From assembly GCA_019426215.1 (NCBI GenBank), contig CM033405.1, positions 28,674,199 to 28,738,198 of the forward strand: DNA of 64,000 nucleotides, read 5' to 3'. Positions within the stretch are counted from its first letter, which is position 1. Every line of letters starts with the position of its first letter. Shown here in pieces: positions 56,742 to 64,000 of the stretch. Below the pieces are notes generated by a model. The model did not search any database and was not told the origin of the DNA. It saw nothing but the letters and a program-made list of their open reading frames with translations. The translations under genes were made by a program, and so were the position numbers. This DNA is from Buddleja alternifolia. Lineage: Eukaryota > Streptophyta > Magnoliopsida > Lamiales > Scrophulariaceae.

Positions 56742-57767
56742 TTTGTGTACTATTTAAGGAGCAAGATTTGTTCAGAATTCATTCAGCATGCTTGATCATG
56801 TAGTTCTTGCGCTTGTCTACTTGTCTTTTTCTTATTTAATTTGTACGTGATTGCATCGGACATCATTTGTTTTGTATTGTTTTTTTTATTTGTATTTACT
56901 TAAATCTACTTTTCGTGGTTGTTTATGTTACCCTTGATTTTTTGTGTTTATTGTCATGAATTCCATTTTCTCTTTCAATATCTAAATAATACGAAACTTT
57001 AACGCTATTTTTGGATATGTTTTCAGCCCAGAAATTTTAAATATTTCTAATTTATGTAATTTGTTATTGTGATAAAACATAATATCTTGTTATCCAGTAC
57101 GTATATAATATGACAACTTCAACGTTCTCACATGACTCTTGTTTTCAATATTTTATTTTATTTTTTGTAGTGAAGTAATTAAACCACATCCACTTCTATC
57201 ATAGATACGCCCCAATAGGACGGACATCCTATCTCAAGAGTTCTTTTTTGTTTTTTTTTTCATGAAATGAGTGAGAATTTTCATTCAAGAGACTTGAAAA
57301 ATGGTGTTAAAAGTGTGCTTTGCTCAGTTTTTTATGGAGAAAAAGCATAATGATGACTTTAGATGTGATGTGTTTTTATAGGCAAACCTACAAATTAATT
57401 CTCACGGGATAGGGCTGCTTTAATTCTGGGCTCCAAGCTTTAGACGATTTTAAAAAATATCTCAATAATTTGAAAAAGTTGCAATAAGACCTTTTTTTTA
57501 TGCAACATAATATTATGTTGATCCTACAATTTATTTTCTATAAAAACTAATGGAAATTAATAGAATATACTTTTACAAACTGTACTTGGCCACCTAAATT
57601 AAAGTTAATATTATATAGCTTGTATCACACACCCCTCTAAATATTTTTGTGTCACTTATCCTCCTGAAAAATAAAAAATAAAAAAGACCAATACCCCGGT
57701 CCACCGCCAACCAATCCTTTCTCCCCACCAACTTCCTAGACCTCCCCTTTTGCACGCCCCACCCTAG

Positions 57768-57806
<39 letters not shown>

Positions 57807-58117
57807 CCAACCAAAACCCCACAAAAAGGGCAAAAAGGAAAAAAATGAATGCTTGTTAGTTTTTCTATTTTTCATTTTTCTTTTACTTAAATAATATATT
57901 AGTTAAAAATATAATATTATTAAAATCTAGACTAAAACAACTCTTTTGTTTGTTTTTTAATTTTTCAGGGGTAAGTGACTTTAGAATTTGTGCGGGGTGT
58001 TTGTTGCAAGTTGTATATTTAAGGGGGCAAAATGCAATTTCTATAGTACATCCGGTATTTTTCATCAATTTATTGGAAAATAAAGTGTATGACTAATTAA
58101 AGTTCCTTAAAATAAGG
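56742..58117. repeat. 3' spacer of PELPK gene F with a 37-nt C run
   Basis: No gene. It keeps the uninterrupted form of the family spacer and so supplies empty sites for the hAT insertions at 37,049 and 39,587. The poly-C run spans 57,768-57,804. Confidence 0.7.
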
Positions 58118-59262
58118 GAAAAAATTATGTTGGTACCCGAGTTTTGCAATTAATATCATATTGGTACCAGAGTGTTCACAAATGACTCAAGTAGTACCCA
58201 AGTTTTACTTTAATTGTCAAATTGGTATCTCATGGTTGATTTTCATCCATTTCTCCATTATATTTTTTCCTAAAGCCTATTATACCCCTATCAGTTATTA
58301 TGAAAAATATAAAAGTATGTATTATAAATTAGAACTTGCATTTATGTTTAATAATTATATGTATTTAATCTATTGTATATGACTTGATGTTTCCCCAAAT
58401 ATTTATTTTATGATTTTTAAATGAAAATCTATTCTAAAGTGATAAATCTACATTTAAGTTAGCAAATCATTTTAACTTTAATTTAATGTATAAATGAAAA
58501 TTATACCCTTGTTATTATGAATTTATATGATAATAATAAGTATTATACTTGTAATAGAATAGTTATTTTATACATGTATATGTAAATGAGTAGATTTCTA
58601 AAAGTGTAAGATATTCAAATGAGTAGATTTTTGAAAATGTCATGATATTGATTAAAAAAATTTATTTAGCCAACCAAGAATTTTTTCAATATTGCCCCAT
58701 TAGTTCATGATATCAAACTCTTGCTTTGATTGTTTTATTGTTTTAGTTTTTCTTAGTGAACATAATGGCAATAAAGTTGTACATTATTTAACTTTACCAC
58801 TTTGTTCTCAATTTACCCCCGTTAATTAGCAGTTGTTGCTCTTGTTTACGATATCATTTTGCTATGTTAATATCATATCGCACTTTTCAGGAAAAAAAAT
58901 ATAATTGCAAAGTCCACCTTAAAAATATTTTTGATTCCAAAATATTTGAACACACAAATATATATATATATATATATATTTATGTATATACTCTTAGATA
59001 AAATATATAATTATCTTACACTTTTAGAAAAATACTTATTTATCTATAAATGTATAAAATAGCAATTTAATTAAACATATAACAATTTATTTATTATTAT
59101 CATACAAATTCAAAATAAAAAGTTTAATGTCTTTTTTTTTTACATTAAATTAAAGTTAAAAATTTATTGCTAACTTAAACTTTAAATTTATAACTATAGA
59201 ATAAAGTCATATAAAAGTCATAAAATATATATTTTGAAGAAACATCAAGTCACATTCAGTAG
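58118..59262. mobile_element. AT-rich foldback element
   Basis: ATGACTTGATGTTTC...AAGTTAGCAAATCATTTTAACTTTAATTTAATGT (58,378-58,500) is inverted at about 59,120-59,258. The outer left part (58,118-58,377; GTTGGTACCCGAGTTTTGC) has no mirror on the right, so that end is missing. There is no gene. Confidence 0.55.
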
Positions 59263-59334
59263 ATTTTAACAAATGGTGCTTCACAAACCAATCCAACTGA
59301 AAGTGCAATCAATCCAAGTGAAAGTGCAAGTGAG

Positions 59335-59510
59335 AACGAGAATTCGAGATTGAAGATGATGAATAGCTCATTTTTTGTGTTTAGGTATTGGAGAAAATAA
59401 GATATTTTTGGGGTTAAAATCTGTTTTTAAAGAAGAAGAAAAAACTGAAATTCGACTTTTTGACTCCAAAATCGTGAGTTTTGGAGGGAAAATTGGCCCT
59501 CCGTTAACTT
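59335..59510 (+). mobile_element. Partial copy of the 16,303-type MULE right arm
   Basis: AGATGATGAATAGCTCATTTTTTGTGTTTAGGTATTGGAGAAAAT...TTTGGAGGGAAAATTGGCCCTCCGTTAACT matches 17,200-17,370 of the Pack-MULE. It stops abruptly and continues as copia leader sequence. The outer terminus and duplication are missing. Confidence 0.7.
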
Positions 59511-59563
59511 TTTTGCTTCTTTGATTATTATGCTTGTTACACGTTTCGATTTCGCTTTTCGTC

Positions 59564-60765
59564 ATGTCTGATATTGAGGAAACTACCAAAACTACTAAAC
59601 CTACCCCTCCCCAAATGGTCGCCCTCCATCCCTCTCTTGCTACCTGTAATGTCCAAATCTCTTTCAGTTTTAAACTTCCAGACGGTGATTCAAATTATAA
59701 ATTATGGCGCGGCATGTTCATAGATTTATGTCGTAGTTACTCTGTTTTTCATCACATAACTGGTCAATCCAAACCTCTTGATGATCAGGATGAAACTTGG
59801 TTTTCAATTGATTCCATCATCAAAAGATGGTTTTATTCAACCATGGATCTAAAGCTTTTAAAAATCTCGATCTAGAATATGCCACATCTCACCACATATG
59901 GTTTGCATTCGAAGAAAATTTTCGCAATAACAAACCATCTCGTTCTCTTCAAATTAATGGTCGGTTTCGCAATTTTCAAAAATGCACGCTTTCTATTACT
60001 CAACATTGTCAAGAGATGAAATTCTTAGCTGATAACGTTTCTCTTGATAGTCCCATCAATGATCAAGATTTTGTTTTACAACTTTTACATGGTTTCCTTG
60101 AGTCGTATCCCCCTCTTGTCACAATCATTACCACCACAAAACTTCTTCCTTTGTTTTCTGAAATTCGCAATTTACTATTATTGCGTGAAACACGTGAATC
60201 TCGCTACCAAGCTCCGAATTCTGCAACAGCCCTTCTTTCCCAAACCCCTAATAGCTATGCGAATCGCAACATGTATAAGAATAATTTTTGAAATCCTGGT
60301 CGAGGTAATGGCCGAGGTCAAGGCCGTGGTCGTGGGTCCCCTCATGGTCATCAATTGGGCAACAATTTTTCTCAATTTTATTCTCCAGGAATTATTGTGC
60401 ACTTTGCTCTCAATCAGCAATATGGTCCAAGTCTAGTGGGTTCCTTCCAGCAGCCCAACTCTCACCTTTCTGGTGGGCCAAACAATTTCGCTCCAATTCA
60501 GGCAAGTTGGACCTTTACTCCACAACAGTCCACCGCGACGCCCACTACTCCAGCCGTCCTGCAACAGATCGCTAATTGGGCTGCTTCTTCTCTCGCCTGG
60601 TCCACTCCCAGTGCACCAGGCCAGCCCTTTTTTAATCTCCAGCAGCCCGGTTCTCAACTCCAACAGCCCGATTCACAAATCCAGCACCTCACCTCCATGC
60701 CCTCTTGAGCTCCTGGTCTTCTTGGGCCCCATCCATCTTGGTCCAATTCACAAGCTCACAATGAC
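59564..60765 (+). pseudogene. Copia gag remnant (UBN2 type)
   Basis: The gag starts MSDIEETTKTTKPTPP at 59,564 and shows SNYKLWRGMFIDLCRSY, then after a frameshift near 59,850 HHIWFAFEENFRNNKPSRS, FLADNVSLDSPINDQDFVLQ and LRETRESRYQ, the usual order of copia gag. TGA at 60,289 and TGA at 60,706 interrupt the later Gly/Arg-rich and Gln/Pro-rich parts. Gag normally coats the RNA and forms the particle. This copy cannot make a full protein. Confidence 0.8.
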
Positions 60766-61431
60766 ATGCACAATTACTCTTCTCAACCTACGGATATTTC
60801 ATCAATTTTTCAGACAATGTCTCTCATTCAATCCAATGATCAGTCGTACTTGGACACCGGCGCCAGCTCTTACATGACTCCTCACCCAGGTAAACTTTTT
60901 AATATCGTACCAAATAATATTTCTAATTCTACAACTGTTGGTAACGGTGTTGTACTCCTAATTTCATTTGTTGGTAACACCATTATTCCCTCTAACTCTC
61001 GAACACTCCACCTTCAAAATGTTCTTGTTTCTTCCTCTTTAGTTAAAAATCTCATCTCTGTTCGTCAGTTCACGCGTGATAATTACTGTTCCATTGAATT
61101 TGACCCCTACAGTTTTTCTGTAAAGGATCTTAGGACTGGTGAGCTTCTTCTCCAGCGTAACAACAATGGTGACCTTTACACCTTTCATGTATCCTCCACT
61201 GCTCTCATTTCCTCTCATCAACCATATCCGTCAACTTGGCATCGTCGTCTCAGGCACCCCTGGATTTCTATTTTTTCTTTTCTTAATAGTCGCAATTTTA
61301 TCAAATGTAATAAGGATTTTTCCAAGTCGTTATGTCATGCGTGTCAACTTGGAAAACAAAAATGCTTACCTTTTTTAGTTCATCGTCTGCTACCTCTAGT
61401 TTCTTTGATGTTGTTCATTCGGATCTTTTAA
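60766..61431 (+). pseudogene. Copia protease and pre-integrase zinc region
   Basis: In the same frame as the second half of gag, the aspartic protease active site SYLDTGASSYMT lies at about 60,846. It is followed by NVLVSSSLVKNLISVRQFT and the HHCC-type gag-pre-integrase segment (WHRRLRHP, CHACQLGKQ). The frame is then lost by a shift near 61,370 within a T-rich stretch. The domain is recognisable, but the polyprotein is broken. Confidence 0.8.
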
Positions 61432-62296
61432 CCTCTCCGGTTTCTAGTATTGGTGGCTTTAAATATTATATTTTATTTTTAGATGATTTTTTGCATTTTC
61501 TTTGGATTTTTCCTTTAATTAATAAATCGGATGCTTACAAAGTTCTTGTTACTTTTTACTCCTATGTTCACACCCAATTTAATATCAAATCAAGTCCTTT
61601 CAATGTGATCATGGAGGCGAACTTGACAATAAATCATTTCATCATTTTTTCCAAACAAATGGCATTCTTTTTCGTTTTTCCTGCTCACACACTTCACGAC
61701 AAAACGGAAAGGCTGAAAGCGCAAAATCCGTGACTCTGCCTCCTTCTTTCTGGGTTGAAGCCCTTCATATGGTAGTCCACCTCATCAATATTCTTCCCAC
61801 TACTTCTCTTTTCTTCAAAACTCCTTTAGAGATTCTTTATGGTATTTTTCCTTCCTATGATCATCTTCGTGTATTTGGCTGTCTTTGCTATCCTAACATT
61901 TATGCCACTTCTCCCCGCAAGCTCGCTCCTCGTTCCTCGGCTTGCTTCATTTTAGGATATCCTTCTAATCATAAAGGTTATCATTGTCTTGATCTTCAGA
62001 CAAATAAAATTATTATCTCTCGCCACATCGTGTTCAATGAATCTGTGTTGCCCTTCTCTTCCTTCTCTACTACTAAGGACTCACCATCTTATGACTTTCT
62101 CTCTCCCGATGACGACACGTCCCCTCTTCATCAACTTGCTATCTCCTCCTTTCCTCATGCTCCTCGACCGACGTTAGGCCCACCATCGGGATTCTCTCTT
62201 TCCACTTCACCCGTCGTACATAACTCTCCTGGCACGTCATTTTCTTCCGTTTCCTCTTCGTCTATTCTCTTCCCCCCCTTCTGCCATGTTTCCTAG
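61372..62296 (+). pseudogene. Copia integrase remnant with internal deletion
   Basis: FFDVVHSDLLTSPV and YYILFLDDFLHFLWIFPL carry the first catalytic Asp region. A shift of frame follows around 61,605-61,710, and a piece that normally follows the third catalytic Glu is absent before SVTLPPSFWVEALHMVVHLI. The C-terminal GKP-type part (LRVFGCLCYPN, RSSACFILGYPSNHKGYHCL) remains readable. It is inactive. Confidence 0.75.
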
Positions 62297-63258
62297 GACT
62301 CGCACCTCTACTCCCGCTGTCGAACCCTCCTTGTCTACCATTTCTTCTATCCCGGCACCTCTTTCCACTCACCCTATGGTAACTCGATCCCAATCTGGCA
62401 TCACTAAGCCACACTCTCTTTTTAATCTCTCGTCTTCTTCCACTATTTCTCTTCTCCCTCGTTCCTACACTCATGCTCTAAAAGATTCTCATGGGAAGGT
62501 TGCTATGGATGAGGAGTTCTGCTCTCCATTCCAGTGGCACTTGGGATCATGTTCCTTGTCCTCCCAATGTTAATCTCGTTGGCTCTAAGTGGATCTTTCG
62601 TCACAAATTTCGTTCAGATGGTTCTCTCGAACTACAAAGCTCGTCTAGTAGCTCGATTTCACTCAGCAACTGGGAATCGATTATGAGGATACTTTAGTCT
62701 CGTTCTCAAACCTGCCACCATTCGTACCGTTCTTAGCGTTGTCGTCTCTCTCTCTCTTGGCTTTTACATCAACTTGATGTCAAAAACGCCTTTCTCCACG
62801 GTCATCTTTCCGAAACCGTTGACATGAAACAACCTCGGGCTACACTAACTCTTCTTATCCTGACCATGTTTGTCTTCTTAAAAAGGCTCTGTATGGTCTC
62901 AAACAAGCTCCTCGTGCGTTTCATCAACGTTTTGCTTCTTACTTATCTTCTCTCGGATTTGTTAGTAGTAAATTCAGATGCTTCTCTTTTTATTTTTTGG
63001 CATGCTTCTTCTACAACTTTTCTTCTTCTTTACGTTGATGATATCGTGCCGACAGTTTCGTCTCTTTCCCTCTTATCTAAACTTACTTCTTTTGTTTCCT
63101 CCAAGTTTGCTATGACTGATTTAGGTCTTCTTCACTGTTTTCTCAGTATCTCCATCACTCGTTCGTCTTCTGGCCTTTTTCTTTCTCAAAAAAAGTTTGC
63201 CATGGAAATTGTCACTCGTGCTAATATGACTAACTGCACCCGTCTAGACACCAGCTGA
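62286..63258 (+). pseudogene. Copia reverse transcriptase remnant
   Basis: NLVGSKWIFRHKF, then in shifted frames YKARLVAR, LDVKNAFLHG and LKKALYGLKQAPRAF, and finally LLLYVDDIV with the catalytic Asp pair at about 63,030-63,050. At least three frameshifts separate these pieces, so no active enzyme can be made. Confidence 0.8.
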
Positions 63259-63991
63259 TTCTCAAGCCAAGCTTTCTTTGTCTTCTTCTCCTCCTTTCTC
63301 TAATCCGACTCTCTATCGTAGTCTCGCTGGTGCTCTCCAGTATCTCACCTTTACTAGACCTGATCTCTCCTTCACGGTTCAACAACTTTGCCTTTTCATG
63401 CATGATCCTCGCGATCATCACATGACTGCTCTTGGAAGAGTGCTTCGGTATGTTCAAAGCACGGTGTCTCAGGGCCTTTCTATTTGTCCTTCATCGTCGT
63501 CTCAGCTCATTGCCTATTCCGATGTTGACTGGGCTGGTTGTCCCAATACTCGTCGTTGCACTTTCGGTTATTGTGTCTTTTTAGGTGATAATCTTATTTC
63601 CTGATCTTCTAAATGCCAACATGTCGTCTCTAGTTCTAGTGCTGAAGCTAAATAACGTGGTGTTGCCAAATGCTGTTGCTGAAGCTTCTTGGATTTGAAA
63701 TCTTTTTCTTGAGCTTCATTGTCCTCTTCGTTCTGCTACTCTTGTTTTTTTGTGACAACACAACCTCTGTTTATATTTGTTCTAACCCAGTACAACATCA
63801 AAGAACCAAACTTGTAGAACTAGATTTACATTTTGTATGAGAAAAAGTTGCTTTTGGTGATGTTCGTGTGTTGCATGTTCTATCGTCTCGTCAACTTGCT
63901 GATATTTTCACCAAGGGATTGCCATATCGTTGTTCTTTGAATTTCCTTCCAGTGTCAACGTTCGTAAACATGTCGTTTCGAATGCGGGGAG
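63259..63991 (+). pseudogene. Copia connection and RNase H remnant
   Basis: SLAGALQYLTFTRPDLSF and YSDVDWAGCPNTRRCTFGYC (the RNase H Asp region) are in one open frame (63,278-63,604). Stops follow in SSSAEAK-stop-RGVAK and beyond, with DIFTKG-type text readable near 63,900. The segment ends at the polypurine tract. Confidence 0.8.
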
Positions 63992-64000
63992 TGTTAAATA

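Larger units (their letters stand above)
59564..64000 (+). mobile_element. Decayed Ty1/copia retrotransposon, runs off the right edge
   Basis: Domain order gag, protease, integrase, reverse transcriptase, RNase H identifies copia. The last bases (GCGGGGAGTGTTAAATA) are the polypurine tract and the first bases of the 3' LTR (TGTTAAATA from 63,992). No 5' LTR or primer site is found: MULE sequence ends at 59,510, only about 50 bp before the gag ATG. Many stops and frameshifts make it non-autonomous. Confidence 0.85.

Overview
The window is nuclear DNA of a flowering plant, most likely a eudicot. It is AT-rich, has spliced genes and is packed with plant transposon families (CACTA, Mutator-like, hAT, Tourist, Stowaway, copia, Ty3/gypsy, a tRNA-derived SINE). 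The retroelement ORF block at the left end reminds me of Lamiales genomes, but that is a weak, memory-based impression and the species cannot be fixed from the sequence.

The only host gene family is a cluster of small secreted proline-rich proteins of the PELPK type (repeats of P-E-[LIV]-P-x-L-P-K). Five intact single-exon genes lie on the + strand: B at 19,452, C at 33,855, D at 36,166, E at 42,481 and F at 56,232. A decayed sixth copy (A) lies at 10,542-10,883. All five intact genes share a core promoter (CTATATAA box, then TCCATGCATC near the expected transcription start) and the same signal peptide. Their flanks are paralogous too, so the locus grew by tandem segmental duplication. B and C are the closest pair; D, E and F form a second subgroup.

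Layout: 1-2,760 is a decayed retroelement ORF block, followed by LTR-like sequence to about 3,966. 4,260-10,541 holds nested LTR-type sequence and an antisense gypsy gag-protease remnant that joins directly onto PELPK remnant A. 11,455-17,504 holds a foldback MITE, a hAT MITE, a short internally deleted copia derivative and a Pack-MULE carrying a piece of a SKIP11-like F-box/kelch gene. Gene B follows. A paralogous flank with a palindrome-bearing MITE and a second MULE comes next, then a copia 3' LTR with its internal region split by a 6.1-kb CACTA element (25,111-31,195). Genes C and D follow, then a hAT MITE, a 4 x 289-bp tandem array, another hAT element and a Tourist MITE. Gene E is followed by a 400-bp inverted-repeat element and a 7.5-kb CACTA element (44,880-52,416). 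That CACTA carries an En/Spm accessory gene and an apparently intact three-exon F-box gene. After a Stowaway, a SINE and a hAT MITE comes gene F. The window ends in a decayed copia element that runs off the right edge at the start of its 3' LTR.

Because the intergenic units are duplicated, many insertions can be checked against an empty site in a paralogous unit, which makes their boundaries and target-site duplications unusually secure. The most interesting items are the PELPK array, the gene-carrying CACTA element, the Pack-MULE, the chimeric 289-bp tandem repeat and the deleted copia derivative related to the copia at the window's end.
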